DNA from: Dokdonia donghaensis DSW-1 | GTDB taxonomy: Bacteria > Bacteroidota > Bacteroidia > Flavobacteriales > Flavobacteriaceae | NCBI RefSeq assembly: GCF_001653755.1 | Contig: NZ_CP015125.1 | Span: forward strand, 3,171,501-3,235,500 | Reading direction: 5' to 3' | Length of the DNA: 64,000 nucleotides | In this document: piece after piece, positions 1 to 8,829 of the stretch | Layout: each line of letters opens with the position of its first letter | Position numbering within the stretch: position 1 is the stretch's first letter | Program-made: the position numbers and the translations under genes | Notes under the pieces: model-generated | Told to the model about the DNA's origin: nothing | Database searches by the model: none | The model's input: only the letters and a program-made list of their open reading frames with translations

Positions 1-635
1 TGCTTAGCGTCAGACACTTGATTTTCTATTTGAAGTGCGCAAGCCCCTGCTTCTATCATTTTTTTGGCAAGAAGGTAAGTTGCTTCTTCATTACCAAAAC
101 CTGCATCAATATCTGCAATAATAGGCACGACGTGCGTCTCATAATTATCTATTTGATCTTGCACATCTTCTCCAGCATCTAGACGACGAAAGAGATCGTT
201 GAGCTCTACAGCATCTGCCTGGCGTAAAAAAGTGTAAATCTCTTCTATTAACTTAGGTACGGCAGTTTTTTCGTGCATAGATTGGTCTGGCAATGGCCCT
301 AGTTCTGAACGTAAAGCGGCAACCATCCATCCAGAAAGGTATAAGTATTTTTTATTTGTAGTGCCGTGATGCTTTTTTACAGCGATCATTTTTTGTTGCG
401 CTACAAACCCATGCCAGCAACCTAGTGATTGCGTATAATTCATAGGGTTTGCATCATATTCTTCCATATCCTTACGCATAATAGCTGCGGTGTATCTGGC
501 AATATCAAGACCGGTTTTAAATCTATTTTGCACCGACATACGAGCCGAGTTTTCTGGGCTTATAGAACTCCACGAGTTTCCGTGCTTTGCTTTAAGTGTA
601 CGAATAACTTCAAGGGCTGAATTATAATTTGACAT
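1..635 (-). CDS. aceA: Isocitrate lyase (N-terminal part; runs off the window start)
   Basis: Cleaves isocitrate to glyoxylate and succinate, the first step of the glyoxylate shunt in the cytoplasm. The start is ATG at 633-635 (minus), giving MSNYNSALEVI. The visible ~211 residues contain the lyase signatures NSWSS, SLGCWHGFVA near residue 80 and PIIADIDAGFGN near residue 170, which belongs to the metal and substrate site. The catalytic Cys loop (KKCGH) lies beyond the window edge, so the gene is partial only because of the window. It begins 64 bases after aceB and is probably cotranscribed with it as aceB-aceA. Identification is secure from the motifs and the neighbour. Confidence 0.95.
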   Translation of the reverse strand, partial: MSNYNSALEVIRTLKAKHGNSWSSISPENSARMSVQNRFKTGLDIARYTAAIMRKDMEEYDANPMNYTQSLGCWHGFVAQQKMIAVKKHHGTTNKKYLYLSGWMVAALRSELGPLPDQSMHEKTAVPKLIEEIYTFLRQADAVELNDLFRRLDAGEDVQDQIDNYETHVVPIIADIDAGFGNEEATYLLAKKMIEAGACALQIENQVSDAK

Positions 636-699
636 AGTATTAAGTATTAAGAGATTATTTTATTTAAATGCCTGTAAGGCTATTCTATATAGATTGTGT

Positions 700-2295
700 T
701 TATAAATATGTGTATGCTGGTGTGGTTAAAAATTCTTCAAAATCTTCTGATAAGACGAGATCATTAAAGAGATTAAAAGCGTTTTCAAATTGGGTTGCCT
801 CTATCTTATCTGCACCCACCTCTGTTATTATTTTTTCTACCTCTTCATCAAAAAGCATTGTGTACAAATCTTTAGTGAGCACATTTCCATCCTCTAAGAC
901 GGCTTTATTTTTAAGCCAGTGCCAGATTTGAGTTCTTGAGATTTCGGCTGTAGCAGCATCTTCCATAAGGTGATAGAGTGCCACTGCTCCCTGACCACTG
1001 AGCCAGGCATTGAGATACAGAATACCTACGTTGATATTTTTACGAACACCGTCCTCTGTAACCGTACCTTCTGGAATAGCTATAAGATCATTTGCCGTGA
1101 CGGTTACATCATCTCTTGTGACTTCCATCTGGTTAGGTGCTGGCATATATGCATTAAACTCATCTATCGCAACTTGCACTAGTGCTGGATGCGCTACCCA
1201 GGTACCATCGTGTCCATTCTTTACCTCTCGCTCTTTGTCCTTTCTTACTTTTTCTAAAGCTGCATTATTTGCCTGAGGGTTATTTTTTATAGGTACTTGT
1301 GCTGCCATACCGCCTATGGCTAAGATTTTCCTTTTGTGACAGCGTTGTATCACAAGTTTTGAATAGGCATCCATAAATGGTGCGGTCATCCCTACCTGGT
1401 CACGATTAGGCACTAAGAAGTCTGGATCATTTCTAAACTTCTTGATGTAAGAAAATATATAGTCCCAGCGGCCACAATTAAGACCTACTATATGATCTTT
1501 AAGTTCATAAATAATCTCATCTAGTTGGTGGCTTGCAGTAATGGTTTCTATAAGTACTGTACATTTTATTGTACCCATAGGTAACTCCAGATATTCTTGA
1601 GCAAACTCAAATACATCATTCCAGAGTCTTGCCTCTAGATAGTGCTCTAGCTTTGCGAGATAGAAATAGGGGGCTGTTTTATTTTTTAAAAGTTGAGCAA
1701 CGTTTGTAAAAAAGTACAATCCAAAATCTACCAGTGAGCCTGAGACCTCAACATTATCTATAAGTAAATGCTTCTCATTGAGATGCCATCCTCTAGGTCT
1801 TACTAGTAAGGTGGCAACCTCATCATTAAGTGTATATTTTTTATCCTTAGTAGGGTGATGATATGTGATGGTTTTATTTACAGCATCACGAAGATTCATC
1901 TGACCTTCCATCACATTCTGCCAGCTAGGTGCGGTACTATCTTCTAGATCTGCCATAAAAGTTCTTGCTCCAGAGTTGAGCGCATTTATAACCATTTTAC
2001 GATCTGTAGGCCCAGTAATCTCCACTCTTCTGTCTTGCAAGTCGTAAGGAATCTCTCCTGCAACCCACTCCCCTTCTCTAATACCTTTCGTCTCTGTTGG
2101 GAAAGAAGGTTTCTCACCTTGATCAAACAATAGCTGCTGTTGCTCTCTTGCTTGTAGTAATTCTAATCGTCTGGAATTAAACCGTTCGTGAAGGGCTTTG
2201 ATAAAATCTAAAGCCTCGTCTGTTAATATCTCTGAGTAATAGCTTTTAACATTACGGTTAAAACTTATTACATACTGGTTTATTTCTGGTGCCAT
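700..2295 (-). CDS. aceB: Malate synthase (type A)
   Basis: Condenses glyoxylate with acetyl-CoA to malate, the second glyoxylate-shunt enzyme. The 531-residue length fits the malate synthase A family. Visible signatures are FMADLEDSTAPSWQN (active-site Glu/Asp region), NCGRWDYIFSYIKKF in the barrel, MTAPFMDAYSKL, and KNINVGILYLNAWLSGQGAV near the C-terminus, which carries the catalytic Asp region. It lies directly upstream of aceA and is divergent from the XRE regulator at 2421, with a palindromic operator candidate between them. Growth on acetate or fatty acids is the expected use. Nothing looks broken. Confidence 0.96.
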   Translation of the reverse strand: MAPEINQYVISFNRNVKSYYSEILTDEALDFIKALHERFNSRRLELLQAREQQQLLFDQGEKPSFPTETKGIREGEWVAGEIPYDLQDRRVEITGPTDRKMVINALNSGARTFMADLEDSTAPSWQNVMEGQMNLRDAVNKTITYHHPTKDKKYTLNDEVATLLVRPRGWHLNEKHLLIDNVEVSGSLVDFGLYFFTNVAQLLKNKTAPYFYLAKLEHYLEARLWNDVFEFAQEYLELPMGTIKCTVLIETITASHQLDEIIYELKDHIVGLNCGRWDYIFSYIKKFRNDPDFLVPNRDQVGMTAPFMDAYSKLVIQRCHKRKILAIGGMAAQVPIKNNPQANNAALEKVRKDKEREVKNGHDGTWVAHPALVQVAIDEFNAYMPAPNQMEVTRDDVTVTANDLIAIPEGTVTEDGVRKNINVGILYLNAWLSGQGAVALYHLMEDAATAEISRTQIWHWLKNKAVLEDGNVLTKDLYTMLFDEEVEKIITEVGADKIEATQFENAFNLFNDLVLSEDFEEFLTTPAYTYL

Positions 2296-2351
2296 CTATT
2301 GCTGTTTTAAATTCTACACCACAATGTTAAAAAAAATACTTTAATAAAAAA

Positions 2352-2365
2352 AGCGAACGTTCGCT
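2352..2365. promoter_or_regulatory. Operator candidate between aceB and its regulator
   Basis: AGCGAACGTTCGCT is a perfect 14-bp palindrome in the 125-bp spacer between the divergent aceB and XRE genes. A related half-site, TTCGCAAA, follows at about 2394-2401. RamB-type regulators of acetate metabolism bind TTTGCAAA-like half-sites (family knowledge), so binding by the adjacent regulator to control aceBA and itself is inferred. Confidence 0.5.
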
Positions 2366-2407
2366 AAAAATAAAATTTCACTAAAATTACGTATTCGCAA
2401 AAAGCCT

Positions 2408-2415
2408 TATATTTG
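2408..2415 (+). promoter_or_regulatory. -7 promoter element of the aceBA regulator gene
   Basis: TATATTTG matches the Bacteroidota -7 consensus TAnnTTTG and ends only five bases before the ATG at 2421. If it is used, the transcript would start at or next to the start codon, so the mRNA would be leaderless. No clear -33 TTTG is visible. Confidence 0.4.
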
Positions 2416-2420
2416 TTTAT

Positions 2421-3893
2421 ATGGATGAAGAAGATATCAAACTAATTTTTGGGCTTAAGCTCCGACAGATAAGGACTGACAAGAATTTATCACTTTTTGG
2501 ATTATCAAAATTAACCGGACTATCAAAGTCATATTTAAATGAAATTGAACACGGAAAAAAATATCCAAAACCTGATAAAATATTTACGCTTTCGGAAAAA
2601 TTAGACATTCCGTACGATCAAATGGTGTCTTTAAAGCTGGATAAAAACCTCGCTCCTATAGGTGAAATCTTAAAATCAAAGATTCTTAAAGAGATTCCTC
2701 TAGAGCTTTTTGGTATAAAAGAAAGTGATCTCATAGATATTGTATCTAATGCGCCAGCAAAAGTCAACGCCTTTATAAGTACAATCATAGAAATTGCACA
2801 GCACTACAACTTTGGGAGGGAAAGCTTTTTTCTTGCTTCTGTGCGTTCATATCAAGAAGCAAATAACAACTACTTTGATAACATAGAGCAAAAGGTACTC
2901 GACTTTGTAAAATCGTATCAAATAAACATAGGGCAAAGTATCTCATCAAACGAGCTAGAGGAAATCCTCATAGAAGAATACAACTACTCCATAAAAAATG
3001 ATGAACTCGATAAGCACAAAGATTTAGATAACTTGCGATCTGTTTTTATACCCAAATCGCTCACACTACTGGTCGCAAATGATATAGACGAGTCACAGCG
3101 AACCTTTATCTATGCAAAGGAAATAGCCTATAACTTTCTAGAGATTAAAGAAAGATTGTACACCTTCCCGTGGATACTATTTGAAACTTTTGACCAAGTA
3201 CTTAATAATTTTTATGCCTCTTACTTTGCAGGAGCATTAATCATACCTCGTAAAAACCTTACGGCAAAAATTAAAGATGTTTTTAAGGAGCCTATTTTTT
3301 ATAAAGATTCTTTTGAGCATATCACAAATGAGTTTAACGCATCACCAGAGTCTTTTTATCAAAGACTTACTAATATTCTACCTAAGGAGTTTAATATAAA
3401 GAACTTGTTTTTCTTGCGGTTTACACACAAGCTTAATGACACAAAATTTCACCTCACAAAAGAGCTACATCTAGCGCACCAGCACGCGCCACGAGCAAAT
3501 GAGAGTGATGAGCATTACTGCAGGAGATGGGTGTCTTTACAGGTACTCAAAGATTTATCTAAGAGTAATGAGAATAGTAAGTTTGACTTACAAATATCTA
3601 ACTATGAGAATGAGGGCGTACAGTATCTAGTGCTCTCTACTGCAACAAAAGATCCTTTTAAAGAGAACAAGTTTAGAAGCATAAGTATAGGGCTACTCAT
3701 AAATAAACAACTTGAGCGTAAAATAAAATTTCTCAAGGACCCAAATATACCTACTCGTAATGTAGGGGTTACTTGTGAGCGTTGTGCCATTACAGATTGT
3801 GAAGTGAGACAAGCTCCTCCAAAGGTTTTAAATCGCGCTTCAAAGAATAAAAAAATAGCCGCAATTGTACAGCAGCTTAATGATACATATTAA
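2421..3893 (+). CDS. XRE-family regulator of the RamB/ScfR type (glyoxylate-shunt regulator)
   Basis: This 490-residue regulator has an N-terminal helix-turn-helix (residues ~8-65; LSLFGLSKLTGLSKSYLNEIEHGKKYPKP). The middle region resembles the IrrE/DUF955-like domain of short-chain fatty-acid regulators. The C-terminal domain carries a Cys cluster CERCAITDCEVRQAPP, typical of the family's C-terminal DUF2083 region. Homologues sit beside acyl-CoA or glyoxylate genes and sense acetate status. Here it is divergent from aceB, with a palindrome in the shared spacer, so control of aceBA is likely. The HExxH motif of active IrrE peptidases is not evident, so a purely regulatory role is inferred. 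Confidence 0.85.
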   Translation: MDEEDIKLIFGLKLRQIRTDKNLSLFGLSKLTGLSKSYLNEIEHGKKYPKPDKIFTLSEKLDIPYDQMVSLKLDKNLAPIGEILKSKILKEIPLELFGIKESDLIDIVSNAPAKVNAFISTIIEIAQHYNFGRESFFLASVRSYQEANNNYFDNIEQKVLDFVKSYQINIGQSISSNELEEILIEEYNYSIKNDELDKHKDLDNLRSVFIPKSLTLLVANDIDESQRTFIYAKEIAYNFLEIKERLYTFPWILFETFDQVLNNFYASYFAGALIIPRKNLTAKIKDVFKEPIFYKDSFEHITNEFNASPESFYQRLTNILPKEFNIKNLFFLRFTHKLNDTKFHLTKELHLAHQHAPRANESDEHYCRRWVSLQVLKDLSKSNENSKFDLQISNYENEGVQYLVLSTATKDPFKENKFRSISIGLLINKQLERKIKFLKDPNIPTRNVGVTCERCAITDCEVRQAPPKVLNRASKNKKIAAIVQQLNDTY

Positions 3894-3927
3894 TCACACT
3901 AAAAGATATAAATCTACTATACTCACT

Positions 3928-4000
3928 AGCCCCGATTGCAATGTAAATCCCGCAGTTGCCTGGCGTAGCCGGCACGAGGAATTGCAATGTAAAGCGGGAT
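3928..4000. repeat. Structured intergenic element with two ATTGCAATGTAAA repeats
   Basis: ATTGCAATGTAAA occurs twice (3935-3947 and 3981-3993). ATCCCGC (3947-3953) is complementary to GCGGGAT (3994-4000). Between them an inner GCC/GGC-rich hairpin (about 3958-3973) can form. The overall look, with a CCCCGATTGCA start and AGCGGGAT end, resembles stem-loop elements I recall from spacers in many Flavobacteriia genomes. Function unknown. Confidence 0.55.
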
Positions 4001-4040
4001 ACTACCTATATAAGCACACCATAAGATAGTGCTACAAACA

Positions 4041-4073
4041 AAAAAAGCCCAAACTTTACAGTCTGGGCTTTTA
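4041..4073. terminator. Bidirectional terminator between the XRE regulator and queA
   Basis: GCCCA (4047-4051) pairs with TGGGC (4064-4068), extended inward by ACT/AGT. A-rich and T-rich flanks lie on either side, so it can serve both convergent genes. Confidence 0.8.
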
Positions 4074-4090
4074 TACATTATAGCAATGAG

Positions 4091-5140
4091 TTAGATAATT
4101 AACATTGCATCTCCATAAGAGTAGAATTTGTATTTTTCTTTTACTGCCTCATCATAAGCGCGCTTCATAAAATCGTGACCTGCAAAGGCAGACACCATCA
4201 TAAGCAATGTAGACTTAGGTGTGTGGAAGTTTGTAATCATACAGTTTGCAATACTAAAGTCATATGGTGGGAATATAAATTTATTAGTCCAACCACCAAA
4301 CTCGTTAAGTGTACCGCTACTAGATACTGCACTTTCCATCACGCGCATTGCGGTAGTACCTACGGCACACACACGACGCTTTTCTGAAATAGCTTTATTT
4401 ATAATCTCTGTGGCTGGCTTGCGTATGTATGCTTCCTCACTATCCATTTTATGCTTTGAAAGGTCTTCTACCTCTACCGCGCTAAATGTACCAAGACCTA
4501 CGTGTAATGTAACCTCAGCAAAGTCGATACCTTTAATTTCTAAACGCTTTAATAAGTGTTTTGAGAAGTGTAGTCCTGCGGTAGGTGCAGCTACGGCTCC
4601 TTCTTCTTTTGCATAGATAGTCTGGTAGCGCTCCTCATCTTCTGGCTCTACCTCACGGTTTATGTATTTTGGTAATGGTGTTTCTCCTAGTGAAGTGAGT
4701 TTTTTTCTAAACTCTTCATAAGACCCATCATATAAGAAACGTAACGTACGGCCACGTGATGTTGTGTTATCTATCACCTCTGCAACAAGACTCTCATCAT
4801 CACCAAAGTATAACTTATTACCTATACGTATTTTACGTGCTGGATCTACAAGTACATCCCACAGTCGTGTCTCAGAGTTTAACTCTCTAAGTAAGAATAC
4901 CTCGATGCGCGCTCCTGTCTTCTCTTTATTACCGTATAAACGTGCTGGAAAAACCTTTGTATTATTAAGTACCATTACATCTTCTGGCTCAAAATAATCT
5001 ATAAGATCTTTAAACATTTTATGCTCGATGGTTTGTTCCTTACGGTTAAGGACCATTAATCTAGACTCGTCCCTGTTTTCGGCAGGGTGCTCTGCTAGTA
5101 ATTCTGCTGGTAAATTAAAGTCAAAGTGTGATAACTTCAT
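4091..5140 (-). CDS. queA: S-adenosylmethionine:tRNA ribosyltransferase-isomerase
   Basis: Transfers and isomerises the ribosyl moiety of SAM onto preQ1-modified tRNA to give epoxyqueuosine, late in queuosine synthesis. Family signatures include MKLSHFDFNLPAELLAEHPA at the N-terminus, EDVMVLNNTKVFPARL, AAPTAGLHFS and THVGLGTF-like TLHVGLGTFSAVE. I chose the internal ATG at 5138-5140 (349 aa) because the family starts at MKLSxFDF; a start 14 codons upstream adds an unlike, Cys-containing extension. The queuosine partner tgt is at 56.5 kb. Nothing looks abnormal. Confidence 0.95.
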   Translation of the reverse strand: MKLSHFDFNLPAELLAEHPAENRDESRLMVLNRKEQTIEHKMFKDLIDYFEPEDVMVLNNTKVFPARLYGNKEKTGARIEVFLLRELNSETRLWDVLVDPARKIRIGNKLYFGDDESLVAEVIDNTTSRGRTLRFLYDGSYEEFRKKLTSLGETPLPKYINREVEPEDEERYQTIYAKEEGAVAAPTAGLHFSKHLLKRLEIKGIDFAEVTLHVGLGTFSAVEVEDLSKHKMDSEEAYIRKPATEIINKAISEKRRVCAVGTTAMRVMESAVSSSGTLNEFGGWTNKFIFPPYDFSIANCMITNFHTPKSTLLMMVSAFAGHDFMKRAYDEAVKEKYKFYSYGDAMLII

Positions 5141-5240
5141 AAAGGGTTCTGGTTTTTGTTTTGTAGGCGAGTTGCCGCACATATTGCGCTAGCTCGCAAG
5201 ACGGCAAATATACAATCTCGAGATAGGGGTTGTCAAGTCT

Positions 5241-6494
5241 TTAGCCAATTATCTCTTGACCAAAGCCTAAAACTTCTAGATCTGTCCAAAAATCAGGGTA
5301 TGATTTTGACACAACACCAGCATCTTCTATAAGTAACGGTACTTGCAATGCAAGTGGTGCAAAGGCCATTGCCATACGGTGATCGTGATATGTCGCTATG
5401 GTAATATTCTCATTTACAGCAGCTTTTTGAGGTAATAGTGTAAGATCTTGATTTGTGACCATAATGCTACCTCCCAGCTTTGTAATCTCCTCACGCAGTG
5501 CCTCTAGCCTATCTGTTTCCTTTATTTTAAGTGTGTGCAAGCCCGTGAGGTGACATCCTACGCCTAGACCTAAACAGCTTACGGCTATAGTTTGTGCAAT
5601 GTCTGGTGAGTTTGCAAGATCTAAGGTTATCGTTTCTGGCAACTCAAAATCTTGATTAAGCGAGAGTGTGAGCTTATCTCCTGCAAAACTAGAAACCACG
5701 CCCAGTTGCTTGTATATTTCTCTAAGAGCAGCATCTCCTTGAAGACTGCTTTCTTTATAACTAGCTATGGTAATGGTGTGTGGGGTGTTAAAATTACGCT
5801 TTCGCGAAAGCGCAACAATACTATAAAAATACGACGCACTACTCCAGTCTGACTCGACCGTTATCTCTCTAGCTACCGCTGAATTTCTACCCGGTTTTAT
5901 CACTATTTTTTGCCCCTCAAAGGTAGCCTCTATATCTAGTTGATGTAATAACGCAAGCGTCATATTTATATAAGGAACCGAGGTAATCTTGCCATCAAGA
6001 TGTACGGTAAGACCATTATCTAGCTTTGCTCCCATCATCATAAGTGCAGAGATATACTGGCTACTCACATTTGCCTTGAGTGTTACCTCATCGCGCTGTA
6101 ATGCTTTCCCTTTTATTTGTAATGGTGGGTACCCTTCATTGTGAGTAAATGTGATTTGAGCTCCCAGCTCTTGAAGCGCTTCTACCAGTATTGCCATAGG
6201 GCGTTCTTGCATACGAGCACTACCAGTAAGGAGTGTATCTCTACCTTCTTGAATAGAAAAATAGGCCGTAAGAAAACGCATAGCAGTACCCGCGTGATGT
6301 ATATCTACCACCTCATCACTAGATGATAGTGCCTTTTGCATAACTTGGGCATCATCGCTATTTGATACATTTTTTAATGTAATACTATCAAAGAGTGCTT
6401 GTAAGATAAGTAGCCTGTTAGTCTCACTTTTAGAACCTGTAATCTGTATATCGCCGCCACAATGTGCCGCTGTATGGTGAACTTTTAAAAGCAT
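5241..6494 (-). CDS. aroA: 3-phosphoshikimate 1-carboxyvinyltransferase (EPSP synthase)
   Basis: Joins phosphoenolpyruvate to shikimate-3-phosphate in the shikimate pathway. The 417-residue protein has GSKSETNRLLIL at residue ~20, HHAGTAMRFLTAYF near 65 (the loop that contacts PEP), KIKETDRLEAL near 325 and TYHDHRMAMAFA near 367. The coding region contains one copy of the genome-wide palindrome (5797-5812), read as ALSRKRNF in a loop-like part; this looks like a tolerated insertion. It starts four bases after the MazG-like gene, so the two form a minus-strand unit. EPSP products feed the aromatic operon at 15-19 kb. Confidence 0.95.
   Translation of the reverse strand: MLLKVHHTAAHCGGDIQITGSKSETNRLLILQALFDSITLKNVSNSDDAQVMQKALSSSDEVVDIHHAGTAMRFLTAYFSIQEGRDTLLTGSARMQERPMAILVEALQELGAQITFTHNEGYPPLQIKGKALQRDEVTLKANVSSQYISALMMMGAKLDNGLTVHLDGKITSVPYINMTLALLHQLDIEATFEGQKIVIKPGRNSAVAREITVESDWSSASYFYSIVALSRKRNFNTPHTITIASYKESSLQGDAALREIYKQLGVVSSFAGDKLTLSLNQDFELPETITLDLANSPDIAQTIAVSCLGLGVGCHLTGLHTLKIKETDRLEALREEITKLGGSIMVTNQDLTLLPQKAAVNENITIATYHDHRMAMAFAPLALQVPLLIEDAGVVSKSYPDFWTDLEVLGFGQEIIG
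5797..5812. repeat. Iterated palindrome, copy 1 (inside aroA)
   Basis: Perfect CGCTTTCGCGAAAGCG. On the coding strand it is read as L-S-R-K-R, so the insertion keeps the frame. Confidence 0.9.
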
Positions 6495-6497
6495 AGC

Positions 6498-6824
6498 TTA
6501 CTTCAATTTTTCATTATTATGATGACGTTCGTGATCACGTTTTGTTTTTATGTCCAGCTTCTTATCAAATGCTTCTTGTAAATCTACACCTGTCTGGTTT
6601 GCTAGACATAGCACCACAAACATTACATCTGCAAGCTCCTCACCTAGGTCTTTATCTTTATCGCTTTCTTTCTCACTTTGCTCTCCATAGCGGCGTGCAA
6701 TAATTCTGGCTACCTCTCCTACTTCTTCGGTGAGTTGAGCCATATTAGTGAGTTCATTAAAGTATCGCACACCGTGAGTCTTTATCCAGTCGTCTACAGC
6801 CTGCTGAGCGTTTGAGATATTCAT
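6498..6824 (-). CDS. MazG-like nucleotide pyrophosphohydrolase
   Basis: This small (108 aa) all-alpha NTP pyrophosphohydrolase probably hydrolyses non-canonical or excess nucleoside triphosphates. The metal-binding signature is visible as EEVGEVARIIARRYGE (residues ~32-47) and EELADVMFVVLCLANQTG (residues ~61-78), the EExxE...ExxD pattern of the family. The length fits the single-domain MazG-like group rather than full MazG. It lies between aroA (four bases) and the DUF3857 genes (three bases), in a minus-strand run. Exact substrate cannot be told from sequence. Confidence 0.88.
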   Translation of the reverse strand: MNISNAQQAVDDWIKTHGVRYFNELTNMAQLTEEVGEVARIIARRYGEQSEKESDKDKDLGEELADVMFVVLCLANQTGVDLQEAFDKKLDIKTKRDHERHHNNEKLK

Positions 6825-6827
6825 AAT

Positions 6828-8828
6828 TTATTTTTTTACCAAAACTATGGTTTCTTTTTCTTTGGCTACTATTTGGGCAAAGAATTTTTTTATCTCCTCA
6901 TATAATTTGGCATCAATTAGAGTCGTATTAATAGATAAAGATCTTACTACCTGAACACTTGTACCCGTTGCGCTACTACATTTAAATCTATAAACTCCCA
7001 TATTACCAGGTAAATTAATTTCTATAGCTTCTGGCAAAGAGGTTATAGCATACCCGACAGGCAAGTTTAAGGTTACTACATTTTCAATTTGTTTAGGGTA
7101 ACTAAAGTCTATGGTATAAGAACGCTTTTCTAGAGTAAAAGGATTTTCAGTAGCACTCAAAAACAGCTGTGGCAAAATGTACAATTTATCCCCTATAATC
7201 TCACTGGTATCATCTTCAAAAGCAAACGACACGGTACTGGACTTAGGTAAGGTTCCAAATTTAAATTGCGGATTTGTTATGAGGTCTGATTCAAACTCTT
7301 TTGCTAGAATTTTTTCTCTAGTACTCGCAGCAGCAGGCTTGTATATATTTACAAAACTCAATGCCAGATTATTAGAATAACTAACTCTCAATTTACCGGT
7401 TGCTATACCCTCTGTATTTACAGAAGCTATCACAATCGTTTTTTGAGAGGAAAATTTCTTAGCAAATAGTGGAATTCCTTTAGATGTTCCGTTTTGTTTT
7501 ACAAGCCGCCCTTCCCAGTTCATAATTCGCTCTGGTAATAGACCTGGTATTGCATTTTTTTCTGTGGCATCCATAACTAACCACTCATTATCTTTTACAA
7601 CTGCGGCGAGTACATAATTAAACCCGTTTACAGTAGGATAGAGTGGCACTCCATTACTTTTTGTACTTGCCATAACTGGAGAACTATTAAGTCCTACTTT
7701 CTTGAGTAAAGCAACAAGAAGCACATTTATTTCATAAGATGAGCCGCTACCATCCTTAAAAGCTTTTCTCAAGTCAGGAGTGTCATAGTTATACTCCTTC
7801 TCATCCCAAGTCATTTTGTTTTGTATAAATCTATAAACAGCTTCTATAAGCTCCACTTGATTACTGTGCTTAGATTTAAGAGCTTGAGAACTTTCATCTA
7901 AAAAGTTAGTGCTCTCTAGGTTATCGCTTAGTTCCAACTGCTCATAGTAATAGTCTGCAACCTGATCCCAAGTTTTGGCTCTATTTACTTTATTACCCTT
8001 ACTCATTTCTACAGCTCCTAGTTCCCATAGTACTGCACTTCTAAAGTTTTCAATATTATTTGTGAACTCCTCTTTTATAATAGGAGAGACATTTGAAAAT
8101 TCAAACTCACTAATATTTTCTTTAAATCTTATGTTTGCAAAATCTGTACGCTGAGTTCTTCCACCAAAAGGGTTTTTATCTTCTGTAGAGAAGTTTTCGG
8201 TTCTTCCGCCCACTGATAATTTTGGAACAATCTCAATATCTCCTTTTACATAAACATTATAATCAAAGAATTGTGGAATAGCAATTTTCGCATAAGCGTG
8301 CAAAACAGGGATGTCTTCTTGAACATTTAAATCTTTAATATGCCAATAGGTAGATTCTACACGATATGAATACTCAATAATATCCCCAACCTTAACATTT
8401 GGGATTACTATTACTTTTTCGTCTAACCATTTATTGAGCTTATTGTCTATAACCTCGCTACGAGACATTTTAGTACGCTCTACTCCGGCGCTCGAGTTTG
8501 AATAGGAATAGGCCTCAATTCTATCTATTTTTTCTTCTTGCCTTCCCTGATGTTGTAATACAACTTTATGGGTACCATATTCCAAACCTTCGGTATTATT
8601 TATCTTTATTACATTATGAATTGTTGTAAATAGCGTCCATCCATCTAGGTTATCTCGATATTCAAAATTTGTATCTCTATATTTTTCAAGAAAGACCGCT
8701 GGTGCTTCAAGTTGCTCTTCTGTGAGAGTTTTTTCAAACCAATCTTGATCTATCTTACCAGACTTAAATTCTTGTGCATTAGTATGAAAAAAACATATGA
8801 GCACTATTACAGTTAGAGTGTATTTCAT
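6828..8828 (-). CDS. DUF3857/transglutaminase-like secreted protein, catalytic triad lost (paralogue 3)
   Basis: A 666-residue protein with signal peptide MKYTLTVIVLICFFHTNAQ. It has an N-terminal DUF3857 domain, a transglutaminase-like core near residues 330-450 and a C-terminal beta-rich part ending in KKFFAQIVAKEKETIVLVKK. I start at ATG 8826-8828, at the signal peptide; a start 14 codons upstream would overlap the preceding gene. The active-site position read GDC in paralogue 1 is here GSSYE, and the His position is FNY, so Cys and His are both missing. It is likely a non-enzymatic periplasmic or surface protein. It is the last of three tandem paralogues. Confidence 0.85.
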   Translation of the reverse strand: MKYTLTVIVLICFFHTNAQEFKSGKIDQDWFEKTLTEEQLEAPAVFLEKYRDTNFEYRDNLDGWTLFTTIHNVIKINNTEGLEYGTHKVVLQHQGRQEEKIDRIEAYSYSNSSAGVERTKMSRSEVIDNKLNKWLDEKVIVIPNVKVGDIIEYSYRVESTYWHIKDLNVQEDIPVLHAYAKIAIPQFFDYNVYVKGDIEIVPKLSVGGRTENFSTEDKNPFGGRTQRTDFANIRFKENISEFEFSNVSPIIKEEFTNNIENFRSAVLWELGAVEMSKGNKVNRAKTWDQVADYYYEQLELSDNLESTNFLDESSQALKSKHSNQVELIEAVYRFIQNKMTWDEKEYNYDTPDLRKAFKDGSGSSYEINVLLVALLKKVGLNSSPVMASTKSNGVPLYPTVNGFNYVLAAVVKDNEWLVMDATEKNAIPGLLPERIMNWEGRLVKQNGTSKGIPLFAKKFSSQKTIVIASVNTEGIATGKLRVSYSNNLALSFVNIYKPAAASTREKILAKEFESDLITNPQFKFGTLPKSSTVSFAFEDDTSEIIGDKLYILPQLFLSATENPFTLEKRSYTIDFSYPKQIENVVTLNLPVGYAITSLPEAIEINLPGNMGVYRFKCSSATGTSVQVVRSLSINTTLIDAKLYEEIKKFFAQIVAKEKETIVLVKK

Positions 8829-8829
8829 A

